Shown here: positions 26,309 to 40,972 of the stretch, piece by piece | Position numbering within the stretch: position 1 is the stretch's first letter | Layout: each line of letters begins with the position of its first letter | DNA from: Chanos chanos | Lineage: Eukaryota; Chordata; Actinopteri; Gonorynchiformes; Chanidae | Reading direction: 5' to 3' | DNA length: 64,000 bases | NCBI RefSeq assembly: GCF_902362185.1 | Contig: NC_044509.1 | Span: 5,975,947 to 6,039,946, forward strand | The notes under the pieces: model-generated | The model's database searches: none | Seen by the model: the letters and a program-made list of their open reading frames with translations, nothing else | Told to the model about the DNA's origin: nothing | Translations under genes and position numbers: made by a program

Positions 26309-29300
26309 AACATCAATCAAAACCAGAACCAAAACGACTCTCCTGTCCTAACCTTACCTGTCAGCGACTGCTCCCGGTGACTCCAGATCCTACACTGGTC
26401 CAGGTCCCTGGGACTCTGTGTATTCCAGTAGTTTGGGGTCTGTGGACACCCTAGACAGCTTCCTATTGGATGGAGCCACACACACACACACACACACACA
26501 CAGTAAGCACGCCTAGGGCACAGCCCATGTGACGCAGGGTTTGCGTGCGACGCCTCGTCTGCCCTTTTGTCTCTCCATTTCGGCTCAAAACGCTCTCCGA
26601 GGTGAAACGGATGTCCTATTCACGACCTGCATGTTTTATGAGGACAATCAATTTTTTTTTTTTTTTTTGCACAAGCAAGAAAAGAACTCACTGAATTCGA
26701 CGCATGTGATACCGAGTTAACCTTTTTTGACCTCGGCTCTCTCTGGCAGCGTGGCTGAAAACCGCTCATCCGATTCCCCCCCGCTGCTGCAGCGCACAGC
26801 CAAGGGGTTTATTATCCACTCAGGGGATGTAGGTGCTGACAGAAACTGAAACACACGTGGTATCGCTGCCTATAAGCAAAGGAAACTTGACATCTTTCCC
26901 AATGTAAATTCCCATGATGTTTTCCTTCGTTTTTTTTTTTTCCCTGTGAAAGCGCTGTAAAGTCTATATGAAGATTTATCTGAGTTACAAATGCTGGTTA
27001 CTTATTAAAAACATCAACAGGATTTTAAAAACCAAAAAGAGGCGTTTTGCGCGTCACTTGATCGACGTGAGGTGTCGGGACACCTGGATAGTTTGATGCA
27101 AAAAATAGTATTTGATGTTAGTTAAGTTCCAACTTTAATCAGAATAGAGTGCATGCTTTATTTGTAACAAAGTCTCTCTGTGAACCTTATATAAGATTAC
27201 CGTACCATTTAAAAAGCAAGATACATTCTTCCAGGAAAAAAAAAAAAACCCAAAACGCAATAAGGGTTGAGGGATCCCAAAAGACGAAAGTGTAAGCTTT
27301 TCTAACCTGCCAAGATCATGAACGCTCTTTCCACGTGACTGTTTTACCAACAAACATCTTTTCATGGTTTTTGAGCAAAAAGAGAAGCAGATGTTTTCTA
27401 AATAGATGTATAGCCAAAATCCAAAAAAGAGATTATGAAGAGAAAAACATAAGGTAAACATAATCCCTCCGAGAGACTGCCTTCTTCTCAACTACTCAGA
27501 AAAAAACAAAAAACAAAAACGGATTCTTGCAGCGAATACAATCGGTTCACATAATTTTATGCAGACAAAAAAAAAAAAAAAAAAAACAACCCCCGAAACG
27601 GATCATTTTCACATTTGGAGGCTGCACAAAGATCTCAGAACATGATCATTTTTCTGTGAGATACAGATATGATTTAAAAACGACACAAGTTGTGTTGATC
27701 TACACAGACCTCTTGTGAAAATCCCCCGGACCTTTCATTTCCGGGGGCCTTCGATGCTCGAAGGAAATTAAATTTGGTTACAAAACAGGAGCAGTGAGGA
27801 ACAGAACACAGGACTGTTACAGCCAAACACACTACAAGCTGGAGAAAAAAAAAAAAAAAACCCAAAAAGCTTTTTAACGTTTTTAATCGTCAAGAAATGT
27901 CACCCTTTTTTTTTTTTTTTTAACACTGATACATGTTGTTTTTTTTTTCTGCTAATCAAAGCTAACAGAAGAAGAAAACTTGTGGAAAGCAATACCCAAC
28001 CACGCTTTTTTTTAAGACCAACAAAAAAAAAAAAAAAAAAGAGTCTCGTTTTAAAGAGATTCCTCAAAAAAAAAAAAAAAAAGGAAGAAAGAAAGAAAGA
28101 GACAAAGAAAGAAAGAGAGAAAGTAAGGAGGGGAGGGGGGGGGGGGGTAAACACATTTCCCCATTTTCACATCAGGACAGATCTCAGGACAGATCTTTAG
28201 TAAAGTGCAGAGCAGAGGGGGTCTGAGAGGCCTAAAATCAACGCCAGTGTCTGATACACCTGACCGCGACTAAACATTCAATCACACGACTGTCTCCTGC
28301 CTCTTCTCCTCTTCCGAAAGCTAGAAAAACTAGCTTTTCAACGCGTTCAAAAAAGTGGCAAGTAGTGGTAAATGGACTGGTAAGAAGCTAAGCATAGTGT
28401 GGCACCACTTTCTTCGATTACAAAACACTAGACATAGATGTACTGGTGAAATAAAAGGAGGGGGAAAAAAAAAACCAAAATGGAGAACTCACCAGGAGGT
28501 GCATGAAACACGTAGAATACAGTAAATTGCACAATCCATTTTGTGTGTATGTGTGAGAAAGAGTGAACGCTGAATTTTTTTGTTTTTTTTTTTGTTTTTT
28601 GAATTGAGATGCAATTTAACACTATCAAAATACTATGTATTATGTCAGCTGTGAGAGTTCGCATTCCATTCTGTCGACAGTCTGCTCAAAAATTCATTGC
28701 CAACTCAGCCCGAAATACAGAAACTGTTGATTGTACTTCAGAAAACAACAACAACAAGAACAACATCAACAACTACTTATGCATCAAAATTCAGCCGCTT
28801 GGCAGTGAAATGCAAACAAATGCAAAGTGAGAGGAAAAAACAAACAAACAAAAACAACAACAACACACAATGAAGATTATTTTCATCCTACACACGCGTT
28901 AAAAATGTCTCTGATAAACTTTGAATTTGTGACCAAACCATGTCACTGAACTTCACAGTCCCCATGCCAACAACTTCAGAAATATCACCTTCAGCCGCAA
29001 ACAGCAAGTTAAGTTCTAGACAAGGAGTCTGTTTAGGTCTAAAGTGTCTTGGCACCGTAAAGAGAAAATTAACCTAGGGAAGGGATAGGCAAATAAAACA
29101 AAAAAAAACAAAAAAAAACAAAAAACAAAATAAATGTCTTGATAAACAATTTGCCATGATGTACATTCTCTGCCCTCCACAAGGAGAATTTTGCATTTAA
29201 TACATAAATGGTTATTCGAAACATCTCGGGAGCTGATGTCAAAAAAAACAAAACAACCAGGAGCAGGCCTTAGCAGGCCTGGTTGCCATGGTAAAATGGT

Positions 29301-29321
29301 GTGAGGGGGAGGGAGTGGATC

Positions 29322-29364
<43 letters not shown>

Positions 29365-29851
29365 GGAGCAAGTGAGGAGAAGGAAAAACACTGCAGTCAC
29401 ACAAGCTTAGGGTCCCTGTAGAGGTGGCTGTGCTTGTGTATAAGAGTGGGACGTTGTGAGTGGGGAGGCGGGTGTTGACGTAGACGTTTCAAAGGGGGTG
29501 GGGGGTGGGGGGGTACTGCTGAGTGTGGAACTGAAGCAGCCCCCCCCCCCCCCCCCCCCTCCCGCTCCAAAACCCCCAACTCCACACCAATCCCACCCTC
29601 ACACACACACAAAAAAAAACACACACACACCCCGCCCCCTCTTCTTCCCCCCAGCTCACCCCAATTTTTCTTTCCCCCCCCCCACCTCTTCAGTAACCGT
29701 CCCCTTCCCCAGTCCGGTCCACCCCGCTCCGCCCCGCCCCGCCCCGACCCGCCCCCACCGACAGCAGTCCGCCGCTAAGCTCTTGGCACTTTTAAGAGTT
29801 TGACGTGAAATCAATATGTTATCGAGGACGTGCCACTCCAGTCCTGCCCTG
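26309..29851. other. Convergent 3' ends of rcc1l (plus) and castor2 (minus)
   Basis: No coding exon. For rcc1l no canonical AATAAA was found close by; ATTAAA occurs at about 27004. For castor2 the minus-strand AATAAA at 27157-27162 is a good candidate, which would give a 3'UTR of about 2.7 kb. The stretch is full of A and T runs, (GA)n at 29322-29356, a C run near 29541-29561 and a C-rich segment at 29640-29760. Confidence 0.55.
27157..27162 (-). terminator. Candidate polyadenylation signal of castor2
   Basis: AATAAA on the minus strand in GTTACAAATAAAGCATGC, about 2.7 kb beyond the castor2 stop. Confidence 0.45.
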
Positions 29852-30523
29852 TCACACGGCTTCTTCTTCTCGCTGTCCTGTGCCCTCATTGGTCCTCAAG
29901 GCGCCAATCACGCTCTGTATGTTCTCCTCAGGAACCTGAGCAGGGGGAAAAAAACAAAAAACAAAACAAAAAAACAAAACAAAACAAAAAAAAAAGACAA
30001 CAACAGCGCTGAGTTCCGTCAGTTGCTTCACAAGTTAAAGCTTCAAAGAAGTCAGTCAAACGCTGCTGTATGAAGCACAGTTCATACGTGAATTTTAAAC
30101 ATCTTGGTGCTTGACGTAGGTGTCACTGACGTTGAATGACACTCTTGACTGAATCGTTGAATACGGTTTAAAAATTTGATTCGCTGTAAAGGATGGCATT
30201 ACTGCCGTGATCTTTCTTCCAGACGTGTGCGGGTTTTTCTTTGTTTCGAGAGGTCAGTGTGAGGTTGCCGTAGGAGGCGTACTCACCAGAGCATGGTCGA
30301 ACTTGAAGGTGCTGATGTAATAGGCGGGAATGTCGGCAGTTGCCAAAGGTTCTGATATCTGTGCCACAATGCCACATTCATCTGATAAAAACCAGAACAA
30401 AAGAATAAATGTTTCCACTTTCAAATCTTGAAGCAACAGCATTTGGGGCTGGATCCCTCCATGTCATCTAATGACAACTTTTATATTATGACACATGTAT
30501 AAATAGACATTTTAGACACTTAT

Positions 30524-30554
<31 letters not shown>

Positions 30555-31017
30555 TTTAAAAATAAACTTACCGAATCCTAAGGGCTGCCCTCCAATGCGG
30601 ACCATTTTCCAAAGCTCCCCTGATGCGCTGGTGAAAAGTACATTGTTGGGAAACCTGCAGGAGAACAAACAAAAGCAAACACTGAATATATGAATATCAT
30701 CGCTTTTTTTTTTTTAAAGCACCAGAGTTGCAAAATCTATTTCTATCCCATTATTTCACCTCTCAAAGACAGGGTCATGATTTTTTTTTTTTTCATTAGT
30801 GTGGTCTAACTTTAAATCGGGTAGCCGTGGAAATGTGGTAGACGGGGTTTAAGATGCTAACAGCTGGGAGCAACTGCAGTTATCAGGCCAAAGTTTGAAT
30901 TAAACAAACTATTTACTCTGCACATGCTAATTATTACATTAAAACACAGCTACTACAGCAAATTGGATGTTTGAAATCCTCACCAAATGAGGAGATGTTT
31001 TAAGGTGAGAGTGTAAT

Positions 31018-31057
<40 letters not shown>

Positions 31058-34000
31058 GGGGGGCCATAACATTTGGTAAAAATATATTTTAATAGAGTAA
31101 AGAAACGGTCATTACTGCTACTGATCCTACTGGTTAGCAAGCACCATTCTATCTTAGACATACAGCATGTTTCATATATCTAAGGCCTCCTATTCACTAC
31201 TATTGATGACACAGTGGTACGGATGACTGGGTTTGGACAGGCTAGTAGGCCTGCTACAGGCTAGTAAAAGCTCACCTTCGAGTTGTTTGCTCATCCATTA
31301 CCAAAGAGATGTAGCCTTCGATGAGAGAGAACGAAAAGAACCGGATGTGACCGGAATCTTCGCTCGACGCCCCCGACTCTTTCACCCTGGAACGTAAAAC
31401 CGGCGTGATTCGTTATCACCATAACACTCGAAACGGTTTGTCTGTCTGTCTGCAGCAAAGAGTCTTGGGCAGTTCTACACGTCATAAAAGAGCGAGACCA
31501 GAGCAATGTGATAATGCTGTCTCCTCTCTGTCTCTAATTCACTCCTACGCTAGATGACCTCAGAAACACTTATCAGTGTACTAATAGGGATAGCAGATGG
31601 CTATTGGTGATGACCATATGTGAAACAGAAGGAGGGGGCGAGGAGAGGAAGAACTCTTACCCGCCCGAGTAGAACATCACATCCATAAGGAGAGTGGCCA
31701 CAGAGGGGAGGGTGTCTGGATCCAGGCTCGTCACACAGAACATGTTACTGGGGCTAAACAGTGGGTGAATGATGGGCCGGGGAACTGAGGGGTACCAGAA
31801 AAAAACAAAACAAAAACAAAAAAAAAACAATAAAAAAACAAAACAAAAAGAATGATTATCAGCTTCTTAGAGATGAATATACATCTTTTTTTTAGTCCCT
31901 TAGAACCTTAAAAATGTTCATGAATAGGGTATAAATGCACATTTTTTTTCTATTTCTAAACAACCTTTTTTTTTTTCCTTTTGTTTTTGCTTTTTACCCC
32001 ACTGTTCCTTAAGATTAAGTTTCAAGGACTCAGTGAACAGGAATTTTTTTTCTTTTTAGCAGTAGCCAAGCACCAACACACCTGATTCACCTTGGTTGCT
32101 AGACACCAACCACTTGCTGAATCAGCACTAATGCACTTTGTTGAATCAGGTGTGTTAGTGCTGAGATAGGATGAAAAAAATATATATATATATGTTGCCA
32201 GACAGCTCCTCGGGGCTAGAGTTGGGAAACGCTGCAGCGATTTTGTTTATTATGGCTATTACATCCGTCTGACGTTGAAGAGGTACATATGTAACTCTCT
32301 GGTCTATTCCAAGCGTTAACACAGTCCAGTCGTACGGCTCTAGTTCGCCTTAAATGGTCTATTTTATTGCTAATATTAGCATGGAACAGATTGAAAATGG
32401 TATAAGAATGATTTTCTATGTGTAAACCAAATCCACAAACAGAAGTGTGGTGCCAATCAACAGGACATTCCTTTATAGTACCACGCATAAGCTACAGCTC
32501 TAGTAAACAGGAACGGAGATTCTACGAAATGATGGGAGAGACGAATGACAGTCATATCTTTTCTTGGCGGTATATCAAATCGAGGTTTCAGATTATGTTC
32601 GGGGGAGACGGTCTAAACATAAGTGACGAGATGACGTACGAGGATGAACGCGCGTCCTTGAGACCTTTCCCAATAATATCCGCAATGTCGAGCGGCCTGG
32701 GGAGACTGATCGCTCAACGTAACGGCCAAACTTTTACCCCAGAGCCGTAAAAAAAAAAAAACGGTTGGACATACGAGCTGGGAAAGGCGAGATGCTTCAA
32801 ATTAATCAGCTGGGGTTTTTTTTTTTTTTTTTTTTATGACAACCTGATTCGAGTAAACAAGCCTTTTCAGGGGAATAGATCGGTAATTCAATAGAGCGGC
32901 AGAGAAATGCACACCGAGTTTTGGTTTGATGAAGCCGTTGGTGACCCCCGTGGTGTTGGCAGCGACCGCCTCGCCGTTGACCACTCTCAGTAGGGTAAAC
33001 TCGGAGGAGAGGGTGTGCATGACCATGGGCAGGTCTCTCTCGCGAACCTAAACACAGAGCAACACAGATTAACCGTGAATCACCGTCCTTTTCGGCCAAA
33101 AATGAGGTTGTAAACAATGTGTTAGCAGCAACAGGAAGGAAAGAAGCGTGGTGAGCTCCTCAAGAACGGAAATTAATTAATTTATGCTGCACTGATGTAT
33201 TTGCCAGCTAATCGACTGTTTGTAGATTAAACAGCAGATAAATAAAATTGTGTTGACTGTGTGTTACTGGACAATGATCAAAATCCCATAAAAACTGTAC
33301 TAAGTCTGTACTTTGAACTTGTTATTCAGTGTACAAGTGAGGTTTGGCTCTTATTTGTACCCAGGAACCAGAGGCATATCAAATTGCGAGGAAATGTGCG
33401 CTTGACAACATAAAGGCATTACTCAGTGAAAGAACCTTATGAACATAAATATACACATAAATAGTACGAACAAATGTGGACTGAAACAGTACTGGATATA
33501 GCTGTCATACAATTATTACATTTAACAAAATCAAGACATTAAAATGCACAGCCTCATAAAGACTAATGAGCGTTCCTAGTCAGGGAGAACCCAGCCATAT
33601 ACGCGGGACAACAGAATATTTACCGTTTGCATCGCACAAACACGTCACATTCTTTACTGAACATTTAGGTACCATTTCTGGTCTCGTTTAGTGTTTATGT
33701 ATTCTAGACATATTTTCAGTCAACTCCTGAAGAGACAGCACAACTTCTTGGTGCAGCTGGGTTTGAGGAGAGCCAGGAGGAGGTGTGACTAAACCACATT
33801 CCCTCTCTACGCCTCTCTGCTCCTCTCTGGATGCAAATAACTGAAACTGGCTGATTTAATCACATCAGAAACTAAGAGAAAATTTGCATTTCAAAAATAC
33901 TGCTAACAACTTCAGAATATATTATAACGCAAACAAATAATGAGGCCGTCTTAAACAAACAATTCAATTGAAATTCAAAAGGAGGGGCCCAGAGAGAGAG

Positions 34001-35859
34001 AGAGAGAAAGAGAGAGAGTCCTGACTCACGGCACATCCTGATCAAAACAAAACCCAACTCAAGGGTAGCCATATCGAGGTGCTTTCTCCGTGAGAGACTT
34101 AATGAACACGCAAAGAAAGAAAAAAAAACCCCCAGCTTTATTGCAAAACAGTACCCTCAGGGGCTTTATCTAACTATAATACTAACGTAAACTAATTATT
34201 ACATCTTTTTTTGGGTAAGAAAGCACGGAATGACACAAACCCCTATGTAACAATCTGAAACCCCCCCCCCCCCCCCCCAAAAAACCCACCTCAACCAAAA
34301 GAGCGCACAAACAATACATGACTCAACCATGTCTGGGGCGGAGGGTATTTATGTGCTTCACCAAGCTTGTTCCCTGAGCACAATCTTGTGTCAGTGTGCT
34401 TTCAATATACGTCAGAGCAGGATTTTTTAGAGACAAAAAAAAAAAAAAAAAGGAGAAAAAAACCCAGTGAAAAGCAGGCAGCAATCTCCTTTAGGCTGCT
34501 TGAGTCAGACACAGAGGTTTATTTAGGCCTCTCTTCTGAAACCACCTTGGATTCAGCATTTTGTGCCAAGCCCTTGTATTCGTGCAAAGCAGATGAGGAT
34601 ATGAGAGACAGAGAGAGAGAGAGAGAGACAGAAAGGGGTGAAATCCATGTCTGCCCTTCCTGTGGCCCGACTCAGGGAGCTAAGCTTTCGGAGGCTTGGT
34701 CGTTTTCTCCCTTTCTTTTCGAGCCCTGTGATTTCTCTATGGTTTGGTGCAGCTGGTCTGGAACATGTACGGTGTCGTGAAATGTTACCACAAATTCCAG
34801 CAAGAGGTTGATCCAGGCCTGATCCTCTTTACATAACTAACCCCCCCAGATTACCCATGGCTTCACATTTTTTTTTTTTTTTTATAAACAGGCGGTGGGT
34901 GGGGGGGCCTGACTGTGTAGGTTCCTGTCTGTGAGATTCTTACATCGCTGACCGGAGAAACGCGACGGTGTGAGCACAAGGCTAGACAGTTAAGAGTCAT
35001 CATTTTAAAAAATTAATATGAGAAAGGAGCAGACTGTGTGAGTGGAGTGAGAGAGAGGGCAAAACACCCAAGATGACATAACCCTGTCTCTTTTCTTGTC
35101 CTTAGCCTCACATTTTTACCCTCCGAACCTACCTATCCTCAAGGGCAGGGGTGGGCAATTGTTTTTCCCGGGGGGAGGGGGGCACATGACAAACCCAGAT
35201 TGTTGCCTGGGGGCCAAACACATTTTGCCGTGCCGTAAACTCTTAATTTCATCACTAGATTAAACTGCAGGAAACACACTGTACACTTATTCTTCAGCAT
35301 GTGTTACGTGTGTTACAAAATCACTCCAAACAGCATCTTATTAAAATGGTTTGATTTACTGTTCCGTGGAACAAAGCCACACACTACACTAATCAGCTTT
35401 CAATGGACACAACCCACCCTCTCATCTTCTGATAATAGATTTCTGTATTTTTCCCCACACGTTTGGTCTCGAAGTGACGGCTCAAGTTGTAATCTTTGAA
35501 TATAGCCACGTGTTCATTGCAAACTAACCACACAGCTTTACTGCCAACCTCAGTGAAAAAATGCTTAGCAGTCCATGACTTATTAAACACACTACATTCA
35601 GCATCACCCTTTCGCGTTTTTAGCTCTCATTTTTGCGTAGCGGGCGACTTCATATCGTACCTCCGTCGACTGCGTTGCGCTAACGAAATGCGAATCCCTG
35701 TACGCTCACACAACCTGACGTGCCTTGGCAGATGCCACTGTGACTTCCAGTCCGTTTCAAACATCACTCACCTCAATGTCAGCTGGGACAGGAAGGAGGC
35801 ATGCACACGCACGACACACGAGCGTTTCAAAATAAAAGCCAATTTAGGTCATTTGGTTT

Positions 35860-35890
<31 letters not shown>

Positions 35891-38800
35891 GTTTCATAAG
35901 CAAAATGGTGTGGTTTGTCTCAGACCTCCCGGGCCAGGCAGAACCGTTACGAGGGCCGGTTCCGGCCCGCGGGCCGTATAATACTCAGGTCTGCTCAAGG
36001 GGTACGTGCTCTAAGAGCAACTTTCACTTCAAAAAACAACACTGTACCGTTCGTACCTTTAGACACGCGTCCTTTCCTAGTTAATCATACAGTGAAGTAC
36101 AAAGCATGACTATGAATATGAGCGGCCCGAAAAAATAAAAGATAAAAATATTCTGCTATCGTTAATCAGTAACTCTGATTGCACTAGAGATCAATCATAG
36201 TTTTAAAGTTGTGTGTGTGCAGACATTGCACATAATCTTAATCAGGATAATAAAAACAAATGTATTTGAGTGCAGGTGCCTGCAGAGAGGGCCTCCCGTC
36301 GTGCACAGAAAAAAAAAGAACATATTCAGTTTTAGCTTTTCTTTTCAAAGGGTTGGCTGCGGAAAGAAGAAGAAGAAAAAAAAAAACCCTGGTGCAAATC
36401 AAGTTTGGGTTGGTATTTTAAGTAAAAAGGCAGTCATGCTCTTTAAATAGAGTTTTCCACACAACAGACAAAAACATCCATCAAGCTCTCTGTCTGTGTC
36501 ATATTTCCATCAAATCCCTCATGAATATATAACAACAAAGTGCTTCGGTTTTGAATACTGAGGACAGTAAGTTCCTTTTTGATTGTGCAAATCGTATTGC
36601 TAATCAAGACCATGCATATTTATCATATTCAGTCAAAACATCCCTGTGGAATAGATAAGAAAACAAACCACCACCAAGAACAACAAGTAGAAACAAAAAC
36701 AAAACACAAAAGGTTCAAAAGTCAAAAAAGTTCAGCACCTATGCTAAAAAAAAAAAAAAGCTTTGCTCTTTATGATCGGTGCTTCTGATCGCTGTGTAAG
36801 AACCTGATGAACCTTGACTACGACTGTGCGATGTCTGGGTCATGTGACCCATCGAGATAACAGTGGAGCGTCGAAGCCTCGCTGTCATACGGCTTAGACT
36901 CAAGTACAGTTACCGGTAACGCCTCGGAGGCATGTGACAAACACGACACCCAGTCTGGGTGGTTCTGCTGTGACTCACCAGTATGAAGTCGGTTTGGTAG
37001 GTGGACAGCATGAATACGGAGATGTTATGGTCTGCCAAGGGGGCAATCACAGATTTGGCGATTTTCGTCACTCCGATTGGTTGAGAACTGGTGGCACTTC
37101 CGCCCCCCGACACCACGTTGAGAGCCAACCAGGTGGCATCTGCAACGCTGAGATATTCTGACTTGGGCAGCTCTAAGGAGAGAGAGAGAAAGAAAGAGAA
37201 GGAAAAAAATGATTAAAGAGTAAAGAGAGATGGATGTCAATTGGGGTGTGACTGAGTTTGGAAAAGTCAGGCGTTCTAACACACAGCACAGTCAATAAGA
37301 TCATTCGCGGGACAGTTTGTTCCAAAATTCCCTTCGTTTTCTGCCAGCTGTTTGATTTGTAAAGCCGCTGATAGGGTTGACAGTATGCTGAAAACTGCCA
37401 TTAATCTCCCAGGGAGGGTCAATACAAACCTGTCTGGTTTACTGACTTCATAAAAAGAGTATGTCAACGATGATGACTGTCTTTCTCTCAACATTAGTCA
37501 CAGACAGAAGACAGAGGGAAAACTTTTTTCATGAAGTGTTTTTTTTTGTTGTTGTTGTTGTTTCGTTTTGCTTTCAGGCTGTACAAGTGAAGAAAAACCA
37601 AAAGGTTACACCTGAGGTACAGTCTGACAGCTACATTACAGCTATGGTTTCACATGTAGATTTGCTAACATCCAAGGACAAGATGTTAAATTTGGGGTGG
37701 GGAGAAAAAAAGGGATGTGTAATTATCACATGGTTTTACATGAAACAGCTGAGTTCCCAAATCTGAAACCCTTTCTACAATAATACAAAAAGTCAGGAGA
37801 GTGACCAAGGTTGATAAAAAAACAACAACAACAACAAGAACAACAAAAAAATGTAACTATAGAAAACTCCAACCGCTAAAGAGGCCTCTGACAATTTTAA
37901 ACATCAAAACTTTTTTTTTTTTTTTTTGTAAACCAATAATACCCCCGCCTGTTTCGCAACACAGAGCTTCTAGTATCCATGGTGACCAATGAGGGTCACC
38001 TTGGCAACCAGTGAGTAATGATATGAATTCACTCGCTCAACCACAAAACCAAACCACTGACAGCCTGCCCTCTGTTAACCCATAATGGAAAAGAGAGACC
38101 TGATGTAGCAATATGTGGTCAAACATTGGCAGAAAGTCAAGATACAAGATATTAGAGAGAATCAGTGATATTTTACATGACCTAACCTCGCCTCGCTAGG
38201 GTAACCTGCAACTATTTTAAAGTTTTGTAAAAGAGTAACCAAATACTTACCTTTAAAGCCATCCTCATCCACAATGATTGTGTAGTCCTCTGGGGTTTCA
38301 GTCAAACTGAAGAACTTACACCTGGAGAGAGGAGAAAGGGGGAGGGGGGGTTATATTTGTAGAAATGACAAGGACACAACTTATCTGCAGCTGGAAAAAA
38401 ATGTATATGTATAAGTGACAACCATGGTCTGTACAACCTTGTGATGCTGCAGCTTCAGAGAGAAAGAGAAAGAGAGAGAGAGAGGGAGAGGGAGAGAGAG
38501 AAAGAGGGAGAGGGAGAGAGAGAGAGAGAGAGAGTGAGATAGAGAGAGAGAGAGAGAGAACAGCCAGTGGACCTGAGAGGGTTCAGTATTCATCACTTCA
38601 TGCTGTTCCCCTCACACAGATCAGAGAACACATGTCACCCTAGGTATAATACCATCTACATACTGATTACACACACACACACACACACACACAGGTGGAT
38701 AGAGAGAGAGAGTCAGAGAATCACCCAACCCCCTCGTCCCCCCAAAAAATCTTTAGCCTCTGCCCAGAACTGAAAAATATTTCTGCCATTTGACTGGGCT

Positions 38801-40220
38801 GTGTCGTTAGTCATCACGAGAACATTAAAAAAAAGACAAAGACTGAAATAAAACTCTCCGGGAGAATCCACACAGAGAACCAGGCACTTTTAGGGCTCCC
38901 TGTCTACTGTATGAGCTTGGCCTCAGATGACAACTGGTTACACAAAGCGGTTATACAAACAGCCGCCGGGGCTGGCTGCAATACTGGAGGGGCTGGTCTT
39001 TGGAATATATTCATTTCATACAATGCTCTATGCAAACCGTCTGAGATGTATACCACCCCACCCCTCCACCCCCCCATATCTGCCGCCCATGAGACGCAGG
39101 GCAGCTGCTGTCGGGGGTTGTTTTATGCTGCTCGTAAAACGTGAACCCACCCAAAGATTCGGTCCAAGAGAGAAGTTCTTATTTACAGCATCCCCCTGCC
39201 CAATGCTCCTATCACTTTACTTCTGAGGGGAGTCTAGGCTACACGTCGACTTCGGGGAAAGTCACGTCTCCGTTGACGACGCGGGGGGGGGGAATTCTCT
39301 TGAAATGTTTAGCTAGCTGTTTGGGGCAAGCTGTGGGTCTGTGCCATTGGACGAAAATCAAAGAGGGATCAAAGAGAACCTCTTGTTGACAATTTACACC
39401 CCTGATGAAAGGTATCTCTCTAAGAGGAGTGCGAAAGAGCAACAGTCGTGCAAGAAGAGTAAAAAAAAAATACAGAGGAAAAGAAGAAGAAAATTGAAAA
39501 CTTATTCGTGCAGCGACATTTCGCAACTACCCATAAATCCCTTCTTCAATCCAGCAACTGTGAGAAAACGTCAAATTCTCACCAGTAGTTTTTGTATAGA
39601 GGTATCAACACAGCTTTTCTTAAATACAGAGGTCATCGGAGGGAATTCGGGAGGGGAAGAAAGGAGAGAGGGGGGGAAAAAAAAAATAGAAAAAGAAAGA
39701 AAGAAACCAACAATCCTGATTTGCTGATTGAATTGTTTTGAGCATATGAGCCTCAAATCCAGAGACTGGATTTTTTAACCAGCAGTGACTCATCCTGAGC
39801 CATGGCTTCAAATCTGCACAGTAATGTGTTCCCAGCAGCCGCTACTAAAACCACTCGGGGGAGAGACGACAGCTGATCACATTTTAACATGCAAGATAAA
39901 ATTCTTTAAACGGCTTCTTTATTGACTTCACAGAAGAAAAAAAAAAAGAGCCTAAACCGATAAAACATGAAATCCTCTATCGATGCAAAATCATTACATG
40001 TTTTTTTTAAATTTTACTGTCAGATAGTTAATCCTCCCAGTCGAAGCTTTCCCTCCTAAAAAACCAACCTTGGGGCGACTAGCACATGATGAAAATGAGC
40101 AGCAAACAACATGACTGGACTGCCCCCCCCCAAAGCAATCTGATTTGACTACTCTTCACTTCACATCACCATGAAAGGGAGCAGGACATGGACAGAGTGA
40201 CACACCTGAGGCTGCCTTTG

Positions 40221-40274
<54 letters not shown>

Positions 40275-40451
40275 GACTAGATCAAACATTATTGTAGGCC
40301 CACTGTTCCTAAAATCTAGACTGATTGTATGATCATCCACACACACTCCCTTTAAACACAAAGATAAAATAAGCTAAAATAAGATAATAAAGAATTAATG
40401 TTACAAATGAAGGGGTTAAGTTCACAGCATATCTATCTATCTATCTATCTA

Positions 40452-40527
<76 letters not shown>

Positions 40528-40941
40528 TTCATTCACATTTGTGTACATATATGTATGTGTGTGGTGTGTGTGTATATGTATGCTATGTTAACGATACATT
40601 TCCTCTGCCTCTGTGCATGTATCTTGTAATTAGGGCCAGAGTTTTGAGTCTGTGTGACAAAGCTGACTTTTCCTTCCACCGTGTAAGCTGAACAGTCAGC
40701 TAGCAAAAACCAGAGAGAAGACAGTCAACAACATTTTAAACAGTAAGCAGCTTTGGCCACACCTCCCCCTATGTTCTGTTCACAAGTTTTGTGTTTTTTT
40801 TTTTCTTCCCACCATTGTTCAAATTCTACATGAGCATGGGACACTTGACACAACGCTGCTGAATAGGTAAGCCAAGTTATTAACACAGAAAAAAAAAAAC
40901 AACTTCCAATATATGGGGGTGGGAGGTAAGTGTGTGTGAGT

Positions 40942-40972
<31 letters not shown>

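Noticed and set aside
29397-29803. Proline/histidine-rich frames near 29.4-29.8 kb
   Set aside because: Products of C runs and CA repeats in the castor2 3'UTR.
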